Assembly: GCA_030538255.1 (NCBI GenBank)
Contig: JAUNUI010000004.1
Coordinates: 62,001-126,000, forward strand
Length of the DNA stretch: 64,000 bases
From: Pelistega sp.
GTDB lineage: Bacteria; Pseudomonadota; Gammaproteobacteria; Burkholderiales; Burkholderiaceae_B
Reading direction: 5' to 3'
The position numbers and the translations under genes were made by a program. Every line of letters starts with the position of its first letter. The stretch's first letter is position 1. The notes under the pieces are model-generated. The model was not told where the DNA came from and ran no database searches. It was given only the letters and a program-made list of their open reading frames with translations. Of this stretch, positions 36,979 through 45,686 are shown in pieces.

Positions 36979-38385
36979 ATGTCTAACAATACGCACAACC
37001 AATTTGACAAAAAAAGTGAAGCTTGGTCAGCACGCTTTTCAGAGCCTGTTTCGGATTTAGTCAAGCGCTACACCGCTTCAGTTTTCTTTGAAACTCGCTT
37101 AGCCCCATTTGATATTCAAGGTTCTTTAGCCCATGCCGAGATGCTGAGCCATGTTGGCGTCATATCACAAGACGATTATCAAGCCATACAAACCGGTATG
37201 GCGACAATTTTAGACGAAATTGCGCAAGGCCAATTTACGTGGGAGCTTGATCTCGAAGACGTGCATCTGAATATTGAAAAGCGCTTGGTGGAGCTTATTG
37301 GTGATGCAGGTAAGCGCTTACATACAGGGCGTTCACGTAACGACCAAGTCGCTACCGATATTCGTCTATGGTTACGTGAAGAAATTGATGTTTGTAGTGA
37401 ACTATTGCGCCAGTTACGTCAGGCGCTTGCCCAAATGGCCCTACAGCATCACACCACAATTTTGCCTGGTTTTACCCATCTACAAGTTGCGCAGCCTGTG
37501 ACCTTCGGTCATCATCTGTTGGCCTATGCCGAGATGTTCGAGCGCGACTTCCAACGACTACAAGACTGCCGCAAGCGCGTTAACCAATTACCCCTTGGGG
37601 CTGCTGCATTAGCGGGCACTTCTTATCCGATTGATCGCGAACGCGTGGCTCAGTCATTAGGCTTTGATGGTGTATGCCGCAACTCCTTAGACGCCGTCTC
37701 AGATCGTGACTTTGCCATTGAATTCTGTGCAGCGGTAAGCTTGGCGATGACGCATATCTCTCGTCTATCCGAAGAATTAATCCTATGGATGAGCCCACGT
37801 GTAGGCTTTATCAGCTTAGCGGATCGCTTCTGCACGGGTAGTTCAATTATGCCGCAGAAGAAGAACCCTGATGTGCCTGAGTTAGCGCGCGGCAAAACAG
37901 GTCGTGTGAATGGTAATCTAATTGGCTTACTGACACTCATGAAGGGCCAACCCTTAGCTTATAACAAAGACAACCAAGAAGATAAAGAAGGCCTATTCGA
38001 TTCAGCAGACACCTTACGTGACACCTTAACCATCTTTGTTGATATGGTAGGAGGCATCCAAGTGAAAGCCGAAAATATGCGTGCCGCAGCGCTGCAAGGC
38101 TTCTCAACTGCCACTGACTTAGCGGATTATCTCGTGAAAAAAGGTCTGCCTTTCCGTGATGCCCACGAAACCGTGGCTTTGGCCGTACGTGAATGTGAGC
38201 AGAAAGGTATTGATTTAGCGGACTTAAGCTTAGCGGAACTAAAAGCCTTCAACTCAGCGATTGAAGATGATATCTTCCAAGTATTAACGCTTGAAGGCTC
38301 TGTTTCTGCGCGCAATCATATTGGTGGTACAGCGCCAGAGCGTGTTAAGGCTGAAGCTGAACGGATTATTGCCGCGACACGCTAA
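36979..38385 (+). CDS. argH: Argininosuccinate lyase
   Basis: A 468-residue fumarase/aspartase superfamily enzyme that splits argininosuccinate into arginine and fumarate, the last step of arginine synthesis. The signature [12 protein letters not shown] (287-298) contains the mobile catalytic Ser289. [14 protein letters not shown] and [14 protein letters not shown] (catalytic His region) are also present. It is a lone gene, divergent from nadE and convergent with recX. The ribosome site is weak. Confidence 0.96.
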   Translation: MSNNTHNQFDKKSEAWSARFSEPVSDLVKRYTASVFFETRLAPFDIQGSLAHAEMLSHVGVISQDDYQAIQTGMATILDEIAQGQFTWELDLEDVHLNIEKRLVELIGDAGKRLHTGRSRNDQVATDIRLWLREEIDVCSELLRQLRQALAQMALQHHTTILPGFTHLQVAQPVTFGHHLLAYAEMFERDFQRLQDCRKRVNQLPLGAAALAGTSYPIDRERVAQSLGFDGVCRNSLDAVSDRDFAIEFCAAVSLAMTHISRLSEELILWMSPRVGFISLADRFCTGSSIMPQKKNPDVPELARGKTGRVNGNLIGLLTLMKGQPLAYNKDNQEDKEGLFDSADTLRDTLTIFVDMVGGIQVKAENMRAAALQGFSTATDLADYLVKKGLPFRDAHETVALAVRECEQKGIDLADLSLAELKAFNSAIEDDIFQVLTLEGSVSARNHIGGTAPERVKAEAERIIAATR

Positions 38386-38427
38386 ATTAAATAAGTCTCA
38401 TCTTATCGAGACGCCCCAACATACAAC

Positions 38428-39435
38428 TTAGTCTTTATCTTGCGCAGGTGCTTTAAGCACCTTGCGCACGACTTCTGCATTAAAACCTCGTGACATCATA
38501 AATCGCACTCTTCGTGCATATTCACGTTGAAAATCCGCTGCCTCATTCAGTGCTGTGCGGAATTTACGCTGATAAACCTCAAGCGCCCTATCGTATTCTG
38601 TATCACGCAGCTGTTCTCTAAGTGCTTCTAAGTTCTCCGCTTCAAGTTTATGGCTCGCAAGCGCATGCAAGACTTTCGCACTGCCCCACCTGGCCTGCTT
38701 GGCTTGTGAAAAGTTACGCATAAAGCGCTCATCGTTCTGCCAATTCTCTTTCTGTAAGCGTTGCATTGTTGCTTCTAATTCTTCTTCAGATTCAGCGTAT
38801 GGGGCTAATTTACGGCGCAGCTCGTAAGCTGAATGCTCTCGCCGTGATAGGTAATCAATACCACGCATCAATAAGGTCTTAGTCTGCCGTCCAGGCGTTC
38901 TTGATTGAAGATTAGACAATTCTTTGTTGGTGGAGCCCGCTAAAGACCTCTTCACTAAGGATCTATCCACTAAAGAAGCATCTACAAAGGAGGTATCGAC
39001 TAAGGAATTATTGACCAAAGCACTATCGACTAAGGTGATATCGACTAAGGAACTATCGATTAAGGGGGTATCGATCAAGGAGCTATCTGCATTTATCTGT
39101 GCTCTAACTGCTGTATTAGAAGTGCGAAATTGCTTATTCGATTTAACGTGCTTTATCCGTTCGGACGATCGACTATAAAGAGATTCTGAAACACTTGCCG
39201 GCGTGGCTACTGGAGATGAAGATTGGCTGGTGTGTGTTGCCGTGCCAGTCTTGAAGCACGACTTGTTACGTGCTGCTGATTGCTTAGGTGTGCGCGAAAA
39301 GCTTTCTGATGAACGAGTAATTGCTGTATTGTCTACAGCTGCATCATGGGAGTTGCTAGGCAAAGCTTTGCCCGTAATAGGATCAAACTTATTACGTCGT
39401 GGGGGACTATTAAATTCATCATCATAATTGCTCAT
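38428..39435 (-). CDS. recX: RecX-type recombination regulator with a long repeat-containing N-terminal extension
   Basis: A 335-residue protein. Only the last 150 residues form RecX: AYELRRKLAPYAESEEELEATMQRL, then NDERFMRNFSQAKQARWGSAKVLHAL, then REYARRVRFMMSRGFNAEVVRKVL. These are the three-helix repeats that cap RecA filaments. The first 185 residues are Ser/Thr/Arg-rich and probably disordered. They include ten consecutive five-residue repeats (S-L-V-D-x type) encoded by a 15-bp minisatellite. Normal RecX proteins are 150-170 residues. It lies downstream of recA in the same direction but beyond a recA terminator. A shorter product starting at Met189 in TLLMRGIDYL is possible. Confidence 0.85.
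   Translation of the reverse strand: MSNYDDEFNSPPRRNKFDPITGKALPSNSHDAAVDNTAITRSSESFSRTPKQSAARNKSCFKTGTATHTSQSSSPVATPASVSESLYSRSSERIKHVKSNKQFRTSNTAVRAQINADSSLIDTPLIDSSLVDITLVDSALVNNSLVDTSFVDASLVDRSLVKRSLAGSTNKELSNLQSRTPGRQTKTLLMRGIDYLSRREHSAYELRRKLAPYAESEEELEATMQRLQKENWQNDERFMRNFSQAKQARWGSAKVLHALASHKLEAENLEALREQLRDTEYDRALEVYQRKFRTALNEAADFQREYARRVRFMMSRGFNAEVVRKVLKAPAQDKD
38940..39089. repeat. Ten-unit 15-bp minisatellite inside recX
   Basis: Ten consecutive 15-bp units, written on the + strand around the consensus CTAAGGAACTATCGA, cover 150 bp. Being a multiple of three, the period keeps the recX frame and encodes five-residue repeats such as SLVDT, SLVDR and TLVDS. The units differ at two to six positions each, so the array is not freshly expanded. 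Confidence 0.9.
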
Positions 39436-39511
39436 AGGCGCATTGTACCGTTGAAATCCAGTTAAGACTAGAATGTATTTAAGGTCTTAGGTGCAGACAC
39501 AGCACGTAAAA

Positions 39512-39539
39512 ACAGCCAGTAAACTCGCTTACTGGCTGT
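39512..39539 (-). terminator. Intrinsic terminator between recA and recX
   Basis: ACAGCCAGTAA pairs with TTACTGGCTGT (11 bp) around a six-base loop, and on the minus strand a run of five T follows. It should end most recA transcripts, so recX must rely on read-through or on its own promoter. Confidence 0.88.
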
Positions 39540-39598
39540 CTTAGTGTGGTCTATAAAGCTAAATACGTAGACATTGTGGCTGTATATGAAGTTAAGTG

Positions 39599-39752
39599 CT
39601 TAAGCAAGTCGCTTGCACTCAGACAAGCCACTATTGAACTTAAGCAAGTCGCTTGCACTACGATAAGCACCTGAAGCACTTAAACAAGCCACTGGCATTT
39701 AAGCAAGTTGCTGTCACTCAGGCAAGCTGTTGGTGCTTAAGCAAGGGTGCAC
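39599..39752. repeat. Degenerate ~20-bp repeat array downstream of recA
   Basis: About eight imperfect 17-21 bp units lie between the recA stop codon and its terminator. Two units, CTTAAGCAAGTCGCTTGCAC at 39599 and 39639, are identical over at least 20 bp and each can fold as GCAAG-TCG-CTTGC. Others are more diverged, for example CTTAAACAAGCCACTGGCA at 39679. The array would be part of the recA 3' untranslated region. Confidence 0.75.
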
Positions 39753-39763
39753 AGTTATTTCGC

Positions 39764-40855
39764 TTAGATTTCTTCTTCGGCCACGCCTTCAGTATCGCCT
39801 TCCGCTTCAATATCGCTGGCAGTCATTGCCTGAGCATCACTGACTACCCCCATATTGGCACGGATTTTCTGTTCGATTTCCTGTGCTAATGCAGGGTTAG
39901 ATTTAAGGAACTCACGTACATTGTCCTTGCCTTGGCCAATTTTAGCGCCGTCATAGCTATACCAAGCCCCAGCTTTATCGACAACGCCTGCTTTAACACC
40001 AAGGTCAACGATCTCGCCCTCACGTGAAATACCTGTGCCATACATAATGTCAAACTCGGCTTGCTTAAATGGTGGAGCGACCTTATTCTTCACGACTTTA
40101 ACACGGGTTTCATTACCGATGACCTCATCACCTTTCTTGATTGAGCCAATACGGCGGATGTCGAGACGTACTGATGAATAGAACTTAAGCGCATTACCAC
40201 CTGTTGTTGTCTCCGGGCTACCAAACATAACGCCAATTTTCATACGAATTTGGTTAATGAAGATAACGGTACAGTTAGTGCGCTTAATCGATGCTGTTAA
40301 CTTACGCATGGCTTGGCTCATTAAACGCGCTTGTAGACCTGGTAAGTTATCACCCATATCGCCCTCAATCTCAGCGCGAGGTACTAAGGCAGCTACAGAG
40401 TCAATAACGATTAAGTCAACTGAACCTGAGCGTACCAAGGCATCGGTGATTTCTAGTGCTTGCTCACCATGATCAGGCTGTGAAATTAATAAATCAGCTA
40501 AGTTAATACCGAGTTTAGCGGCGTATTGCACGTCAAGTGCATGTTCCGCATCGATAAAGGCACAAGTGCCACCAATTTTCTGCATCTCGGCAATTACTTG
40601 CAGTGTTAACGTAGTTTTACCTGATGATTCTGGGCCATAGACTTCGATGACGCGACCACGTGGCAAACCACCAACGCCTAAAGCAACATCAAGTCCAAGT
40701 GATCCTGTTGAGACGACTTTAATATCATGGGCGACTTCATTATCACCGTAACGCATAACCGAACCCTTACCAAATTGCTTCTCAATTTGTGATAAGGCGG
40801 CACTTAATGCCTTAGCGCGCTCAGCAGCGGCTGCTTTAGATTGTTTATCGTCCAT
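39764..40855 (-). CDS. recA: Recombinase RecA
   Basis: A 363-residue recombinase and LexA co-protease. Walker A GPESSGKT (74-81), Walker [13 protein letters not shown] and the L2 region with [17 protein letters not shown] are complete. The C-terminus is acidic ([12 protein letters not shown]), as in other RecA proteins. Its promoter can be read on the minus strand with the -35 inside a LexA box, giving a leader of about 185 nt. It is followed by a repeat array, a terminator and recX. Confidence 0.98.
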   Translation of the reverse strand: MDDKQSKAAAAERAKALSAALSQIEKQFGKGSVMRYGDNEVAHDIKVVSTGSLGLDVALGVGGLPRGRVIEVYGPESSGKTTLTLQVIAEMQKIGGTCAFIDAEHALDVQYAAKLGINLADLLISQPDHGEQALEITDALVRSGSVDLIVIDSVAALVPRAEIEGDMGDNLPGLQARLMSQAMRKLTASIKRTNCTVIFINQIRMKIGVMFGSPETTTGGNALKFYSSVRLDIRRIGSIKKGDEVIGNETRVKVVKNKVAPPFKQAEFDIMYGTGISREGEIVDLGVKAGVVDKAGAWYSYDGAKIGQGKDNVREFLKSNPALAQEIEQKIRANMGVVSDAQAMTASDIEAEGDTEGVAEEEI

Positions 40856-41047
40856 ATAGTATTAGGGTCCTATGGAAATATGGTGTTAAAAAGAATAAAT
40901 ACTTAGTTATCAGCTTATAGTGCTTATAGAACGCAAGGCTTAAGAATAAATTAATCTTCATTCTATATCGCTCTTCAACGCAACCAAGCTATAAATTAAA
41001 TTGCAAATTAAGGTATGTGCTAAGTCGGTCTGTTCTCAGTTGTTTGT

Positions 41048-41076
41048 ATTATGCCATCAAAACTACTGTATGTCCA
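41048..41076 (-). promoter_or_regulatory. Predicted sigma-70 promoter of recA
   Basis: On the minus strand TGGACA (41071-41076) and CATAAT (41048-41053) are separated by 17 bp, one mismatch each from consensus. The -35 element lies within the LexA box, so LexA would block it directly. A start site near 41041 is implied. Confidence 0.65.
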
Positions 41077-41084
41077 TACAGTAG
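41063..41084. promoter_or_regulatory. LexA box in the recA-rdgC divergent region
   Basis: CTGTATGTCCATACAG (41066-41081) fits CTGT-N8-ACAG and sits in a longer near-perfect palindrome starting CTACTG and ending CAGTAG. It overlaps the recA -35 element. It is 133 bp before the rdgC start codon, so rdgC may also be affected. Confidence 0.9.
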
Positions 41085-41105
41085 ATAAAAATATAGGGTA
41101 CTGTG

Positions 41106-41120
41106 TTGCATGTCATGCAA
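41106..41120. promoter_or_regulatory. Perfect palindrome upstream of rdgC
   Basis: TTGCATG-T-CATGCAA is a 15-bp perfect palindrome about 100 bp upstream of the rdgC start, on the rdgC side of the LexA box. Its left arm (TTGCAT) could also serve as a -35. The binding protein is unknown. Confidence 0.45.
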
Positions 41121-41216
41121 TTTAACAAAAAATAGCATTAGATAATTTAAAAAGGGGTAGAATGACGCCTATCCTTGGTCTTTCATCAGAGGCCCCCGCT
41201 TTACTTAGAGAATATT

Positions 41217-42125
41217 ATGTGGTTTAAAAATTTAAAAGTTTTTCGTCTTAACCCGAGTTGGAAAATTACGGCTGCTGAGCTAAATGAGCAGCTACAGAAA
41301 CAAGCGTTTGAGGAAGGTGTCTTCTCTTCTAATCCCTTGAATATGGGTTGGACAGCTATCTTCCCTGAGACTGGTAGCTTAGTCCATGCCATCGAACAAA
41401 ATTACTTAATTAATTTGCGCGTTGAGAAGAAGCTTCTCCCTGCCTCAGTGATTAACCAGTTCACTAAGGCCAAGGCACTTGAGGTCGAAGAACAACAAGG
41501 CTATAAGGTTGGTCGCAAACAGATGCGAGAGCTTAAAGAAGCAGTTGCAGATACCTTACGCCCACGTGCTTTCAGCATTTATCGTGATACCCGCGCCTGG
41601 TTTGATTTGAAAAACCATTGGTTGATCGTTGATGCAGGCGCGTCCAGTAAATCGGATGAAATTATAGGTATGTTAGCGAAGATTTTAGACCCGCTTCCTA
41701 TTAAGAGCTTTATTACGGAAACCTCTCCTAGCGTGGCGATGAGCGCATGGTTGAAGAATGACCAGGCGCCAGCTGACTTTAGTATCGATCAAGATACAGA
41801 ACTTAAATCCTTGGGGGATGACCGTGCAAGCGTACGTTATGCACGCCACAACCCAGATCCTGAAGATTTAGCTAAGCAATTAACAACGGGCAAAGTATGT
41901 ACTCGTTTGGCCCTAACTTGGCAAGATCGTATCTCATTCGTCTTAAATGATGCTTTAGATATTCGTAAACTTCAGGCCTTAGAAATTATTGAGCAGAATC
42001 GCGATCTATCAAGCATTGATGATATTGAGCGCTTCGATACGGATATGGCCTTGATGTTTGGTGAGGTTAATGGCCTTTTAAACGCATTAACAGATGCCTT
42101 AGATGGCGAGAAGAAAGAAGCGTAA
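41217..42125 (+). CDS. rdgC: Recombination-associated protein RdgC
   Basis: A 302-residue protein close to E. coli RdgC in length (303). RdgC forms a ring on double-stranded DNA and inhibits RecA-promoted strand exchange. The N-terminus MWFKNLKVFRL is conserved and fixes the start; the frame is open upstream without a suitable start. GWTAIFPETG, KVGRKQMRELKEAV and the C-terminal region GKVCTRLALTWQDRISFVLND are family segments. It is divergent from recA across about 360 bp carrying a LexA box. Confidence 0.95.
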   Translation: MWFKNLKVFRLNPSWKITAAELNEQLQKQAFEEGVFSSNPLNMGWTAIFPETGSLVHAIEQNYLINLRVEKKLLPASVINQFTKAKALEVEEQQGYKVGRKQMRELKEAVADTLRPRAFSIYRDTRAWFDLKNHWLIVDAGASSKSDEIIGMLAKILDPLPIKSFITETSPSVAMSAWLKNDQAPADFSIDQDTELKSLGDDRASVRYARHNPDPEDLAKQLTTGKVCTRLALTWQDRISFVLNDALDIRKLQALEIIEQNRDLSSIDDIERFDTDMALMFGEVNGLLNALTDALDGEKKEA

Positions 42126-42150
42126 GCCGCAATAGCCTCACCTCTTTCGC

Positions 42151-42250
42151 TTTATAAGTGTACGGATTCAGCCTGGCATAAGTACACTTGTTAAAATGTA
42201 TTTAATAAAAATTTATAAGTGTACGCATTCTGCCTGGCATGCATACACTT
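42151..42250. repeat. Two 39-bp hairpin-forming direct repeats after rdgC
   Basis: Copies at 42151-42189 and 42212-42250 both begin TTTATAAGTGTACG, contain GCCTGGCAT, and end in ACACTT. In each the ends pair (AAGTGTAC with GTACACTT in the first, seven of these in the second), giving two related hairpins 61 bp apart between the convergent rdgC and lipoprotein genes. Confidence 0.75.
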
Positions 42251-42260
42251 TAAATACACT

Positions 42261-42283
42261 GAGCACCGCGATTTGCGGTGTTC
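42261..42283. terminator. Small hairpin near the end of the lipoprotein gene
   Basis: GAGCACCGC and GCGGTGTTC form a 9-bp stem (one G-T pair) around GATTT. It lies 15 bp beyond the lipoprotein stop codon. No strong T-run follows. Confidence 0.5.
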
Positions 42284-42298
42284 TGTAGGCACAGCAGA

Positions 42299-43048
42299 CT
42301 AGCAAGAAAGCATATTGTCACAGTTCATAATCATAACCGGAACCACAACGGCACCAACAACACCTGTCACCACATCACCGAGGAAGGTGAAAGGACTTAA
42401 AAGTACCTTAGCTGCCGTTGCACCTCCCTTGCTCATGCTAGGAGGTCCAATAAAGCGTAATGATAGCTCCGTTTTATAATCGTGATTTTTGCTTAAACCA
42501 TAGTCAACACCCTGTTCGACACTATAGAGCTCACCCTTAAGAGGGACCTTTAAATACAAGATTTGCTTGCTTCTTCTAAGTTCGTGGAATTGCTGACTAA
42601 GCTTATGCTTAAAGAATATAAGTGCGACAGTTGCGTTATCCGGCATATCTGTGCTGAAGCCTAACTGTTGAGCCTGTTGAATTTGTTTGCTAGTCAGTGT
42701 ACGTGGATCAAGCGCTATCGCTAGATGAGCTGTGAAATTATGCTTCTTACCCTCTTTTCGAATGGCAACTCCGCTTATATTAGAATACATATGCTGACTA
42801 TATGAGGCTTTAAGTAGTTCAGGGACTTCTTTAATTGCTGGCAATACATAGTGATAGCGCTCACCAATGCCAATAATATTACTTTGGTCTTTCGTTATTA
42901 GAAAATAAAGTAAATTATCGCTTTCCTCTCTTACCGTCGGCGTGCTAGCTTGTTGATCAAATGATTCGAACATATCACTAGTGACGCATGCGGTTAAGCT
43001 AAGACTGGCTAAGAGAAGCAGGCTAAAGGTTTTGATTATTGAGCGCAT
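42299..43048 (-). CDS. Putative lipoprotein of unknown function
   Basis: A 249-residue protein with a signal peptide ending in lipobox LTAC. The body has no family I recognise. It contains IGIGERYHYVLPAIKEVPELL near residue 60 and a beta-rich middle. The C-terminal 50 residues are hydrophobic and Gly/Val-rich (FLGDVVTGVVGAVVVPVMI), ending in two cysteines (NCDNMLSC). The hydrophobic end could be a membrane hairpin, which is unusual for a lipoprotein. It is a lone gene between rdgC and dadA. Confidence 0.7.
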   Translation of the reverse strand: MRSIIKTFSLLLLASLSLTACVTSDMFESFDQQASTPTVREESDNLLYFLITKDQSNIIGIGERYHYVLPAIKEVPELLKASYSQHMYSNISGVAIRKEGKKHNFTAHLAIALDPRTLTSKQIQQAQQLGFSTDMPDNATVALIFFKHKLSQQFHELRRSKQILYLKVPLKGELYSVEQGVDYGLSKNHDYKTELSLRFIGPPSMSKGGATAAKVLLSPFTFLGDVVTGVVGAVVVPVMIMNCDNMLSC

Positions 43049-43299
43049 TGTAAAATCCTTATTCCAACTGTTTCTTTAAGGAAGGGTACGCACCCTATAA
43101 AATACTTTATACGCATAGAATCGAAATTATGCAAATATTTCATTGCTAGTTATCTATTTTTCTTAGGCGTATAGATAAAATTTACGCCCTCTGGCCTAAG
43201 GAGGAGCTGCAGACGTAATTAATGTGCTTGGACTTGTAGGCTTAATTACCGTACTCCCCCACCTGAGGGACAAGGTTTTGCGGCAAGTTCGGACAAAAA

Positions 43300-43323
43300 G
43301 GTCCAGCTCATAAGAACTGGACC
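43300..43323 (-). terminator. Intrinsic terminator of dadA
   Basis: GGTCCAG pairs with CTGGACC, with further pairing inside the loop. On the minus strand the stem is followed by TTTTTG. The remainder of the 310-bp gap (43049-43357) holds no gene that I can support. Confidence 0.85.
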
Positions 43324-43357
43324 CTAGTATATGCACGCGTATTAATTAGGCTTTTGC

Positions 43358-44614
43358 TTAACTAATATAGCGCGACAAGTCTAAACCCTCAGTACTAATT
43401 TCAGGGGTTTGATTATCCATTAAATCAGCAAGATATTTACCTGAACCACAAGCCATGGTCCAACCTAATGTGCCGTGACCAGAGTTGATAAAGAGGTTAG
43501 GATACTTGGTCTTACCCACTACTGGTGTACCATCAGGTGTCGCTGGTCTTAAGCCAGTCCAGAATTCAGCGCGACTGAGATCACCACCCCCTGGAAATAC
43601 GTGGTTAAACACCTCATTCAATGTGTCCCTATAGCGTTGCTTCAAGCTAAGATCAAAACCATTAACACCGGCCATACCACCCATACGAATGCGATTATCA
43701 AAGCGCGTTAAAGCGACCTTAAAACTTTCATCCAGCACAGTTGATGTCGGCGCCTTGCTCTCATCGGTAATGGGGATAGTTAAGGAGAAGCCCTTCAGTG
43801 GGTAGATCGGTGTATGCACGTCAATAGGTTTTAACATTGCCGTGGTATATGAACCTAATGCAACTACATAGCGATCAGCGGTCTCCAATTGACCATTAAT
43901 CCATACGCCTTGAATCTGATTATTTTTAAACTCAAAGCGGTCAATAGACTCACCAAAGCGGAACTTAACGCCTAATTCCTGGGCCATCTGGGTGATTTTC
44001 TGTGTAAAGATAAAGCAATCGCCCGTTTCATCGTTCGGTAAGCGTAAAGCGCCGACAAACTCATGGATATTATCGGATAGGCCAGGCTCATACTTTACGA
44101 TACCTTGGCGGTCTAAGACTTCATATGGCGTGCCCATTTCTTTCAGGATTTCGACGTCCTTACCAATTCCATCAAGCTGAGCTTGCTTACGGAATAATTG
44201 AATGGTTCCGCGTTGACGGTCTTCATAAGTGATACCCGTTTCGGCACGCAGGGCTTGCATGCAGTGACGACTATACTCAGATAAGCGCACCATGCGTTCT
44301 TTATTAATGGCGTAGCTCTTCGGATTACAGTTTTTAATCAGTTGCCAAATCCACTTGTATTGCCAGAGATCTGAAGTTGGCTTCATGATCAATGGTGAAT
44401 GCTTCTGTAGCATCCACTTAATTGCTTTGAGTGGCACACCTGGTGCTGCCCATGGTGAGGCATAGCCAGGTGATAGCTGACCAGCATTAGCAAAGCTGGT
44501 TTCTAAGGCGGAACCTTCTTGCCGATCGATGACGGTAACATCGAAGCCTTTTTTAGCTAGGTAGTAGGCGCTTGTAGCTCCAACCACTCCGCTCCCTAGT
44601 ACGAATACTCGCAT
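43358..44614 (-). CDS. dadA: D-amino acid dehydrogenase
   Basis: A 418-residue FAD enzyme of the membrane-associated DadA type that deaminates D-amino acids such as D-alanine and passes electrons to the quinone pool. The N-terminus [19 protein letters not shown] is the FAD Rossmann motif, followed by [19 protein letters not shown], typical of Dad[17 protein letters not shown] and [16 protein letters not shown] near the C-terminus complete the flavin site. The ribosome site AAGGAG is strong. The alanine racemase partner DadX is not adjacent. Confidence 0.95.
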   Translation of the reverse strand: MRVFVLGSGVVGATSAYYLAKKGFDVTVIDRQEGSALETSFANAGQLSPGYASPWAAPGVPLKAIKWMLQKHSPLIMKPTSDLWQYKWIWQLIKNCNPKSYAINKERMVRLSEYSRHCMQALRAETGITYEDRQRGTIQLFRKQAQLDGIGKDVEILKEMGTPYEVLDRQGIVKYEPGLSDNIHEFVGALRLPNDETGDCFIFTQKITQMAQELGVKFRFGESIDRFEFKNNQIQGVWINGQLETADRYVVALGSYTTAMLKPIDVHTPIYPLKGFSLTIPITDESKAPTSTVLDESFKVALTRFDNRIRMGGMAGVNGFDLSLKQRYRDTLNEVFNHVFPGGGDLSRAEFWTGLRPATPDGTPVVGKTKYPNLFINSGHGTLGWTMACGSGKYLADLMDNQTPEISTEGLDLSRYIS

Positions 44615-44784
44615 TTTTTATTCTCCTTGAACAATCCGCACAGAATACTCCAAGTGCTCTTAAATAACAATATAGAAACAATCCTATTGACTTTTTGATA
44701 CAGCTTAGTGATTGTGTTAAGCTCCTTCCTAAGCGTATAATTCCTACTTTCTTTCTTCACCTTCTCATTAGGCATGTGTTGGTA

Positions 44785-45342
44785 ATGCGTCTATCCCCTC
44801 TTTCCAAAAAATTAATTCCAGCTATTGCGGTAATGACCTTTATCGGCGTGATACTTGCAACACCTCAGTCGCCTAGTAGTCAAGCGCATATTCCTGTTAA
44901 TAATGATGTTCCAATAGCGGCTCAGTTAGATCCAGCGACAATCAAGTCTTTAACAAACTTAACCCAACATTTCACGCTTCAAGATCCCAATAAAACATTG
45001 CAATACCGCGGTTATGTACAAGGTGTCGGCTACTCTTCTTATCAGTTTTTAGCTCAGCAAAATCAGCGAGTTCTGATCCAGCTTGATGCGCCTGATGTTA
45101 TTGAGATGATTCTTTATGGGCCACAAGTTGTACCACTAAAAAACAATACGGAATATCTGATTCCAGATAATGGTTTATATGATTTGCGTGTACTCTATAA
45201 AATTCCTATTGAAGAACAGCAAGATAGGGCCGTGACGGATCCAGTCCCCTATCGTATTGACTTTACCTTAGTCGCTAGCACTGCTTCAGCCACTGAAGGG
45301 GCTACACAAGCACCTAGCGCGGCACCACAAACAGCGCAGTAA
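44785..45342 (+). CDS. Exported protein with a PliG/PPC-like beta-sandwich signature
   Basis: About 185 residues from the ATG chosen here; the frame is open upstream from a TTG, but the KKLIPAIAVMTFIGVILA hydrophobic segment then sits at the natural signal-peptide position. The core reads GYVQGVGYSSYQFLAQQNQRVLIQL, then YLIPDNGLYDLRVLYKI and PYRIDFTLV. This spacing (G-x-x-Y-x-F-x-A-x-x-x-Q-x-x-x-V-x-L, then P-x-x-G-x-Y-x-x-R-V) occurs in periplasmic inhibitors of g-type lysozyme and pre-peptidase C-type domains. The Ala/Thr/Gln-rich tail is disordered. It may inhibit lysozyme, but this is only pattern similarity. Confidence 0.6.
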   Translation: MRLSPLSKKLIPAIAVMTFIGVILATPQSPSSQAHIPVNNDVPIAAQLDPATIKSLTNLTQHFTLQDPNKTLQYRGYVQGVGYSSYQFLAQQNQRVLIQLDAPDVIEMILYGPQVVPLKNNTEYLIPDNGLYDLRVLYKIPIEEQQDRAVTDPVPYRIDFTLVASTASATEGATQAPSAAPQTAQ

Positions 45343-45686
45343 AATTGGCACTATAAGGATTCTTTCATTAAGTCTGAGTTCATAAGGCTCGCCTACCCTT
45401 GGACTTATATCAGCTCAGGGTTTGTGGTTGTCAGGCAAATTTTCCCATTATATGAACTCTCATTATGTCTCGCTTCTAATCATAACGTATATACATTGCT
45501 AATTATAAGCTGTGCAAGGGTTTTCTTTCAACTTACCCGCTCGATTTATAAGGCAATGTACTTGGGCCATTCTCGATAAACTCAATTAAAACAAAGGCTA
45601 CTTACGCAATTTCGGTAAGTAGCCTTCTTGTTATCTGCTCATGCCTAAAGCGAACTCAGATTTTCTAGCAAAGAGCCTAAGCTTTA
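45343..45686. other. Non-coding gap between convergent genes
   Basis: About 340 bp between the exported-protein gene and norB, both ending here. I see only the norB terminator (listed separately) and no gene or repeat. Confidence 0.5.
45594..45626 (-). terminator. Intrinsic terminator of norB
   Basis: AAGGCTACTTAC pairs with GTAAGTAGCCTT (12 bp). On the minus strand it is followed by a T-rich stretch (TGTTTTAATT). Confidence 0.82.

Noticed and set aside
38940-39089. CRISPR-like regularity of the repeats in recX
   Set aside because: Units are 15 bp, contiguous, without spacers, and lie in a coding frame, so this is a minisatellite.
38924-39178. Plus-strand frame opposite recX with a repeated S-T-K-E-L pattern
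   Set aside because: It is the antisense reading of the 15-bp minisatellite within recX; no ribosome site or family, and the RecX frame explains the region.
39599-39752. Possible CRISPR array downstream of recA
   Set aside because: Unit length (~20 bp), absence of distinct spacers and lack of cas genes argue against it.
43185-43300. Tiny open frame after an AAGGAGG-like sequence near 43198
   Set aside because: It would encode only five residues (start near 43220) and has no sign of being a leader peptide, since the next gene on this strand is far away.
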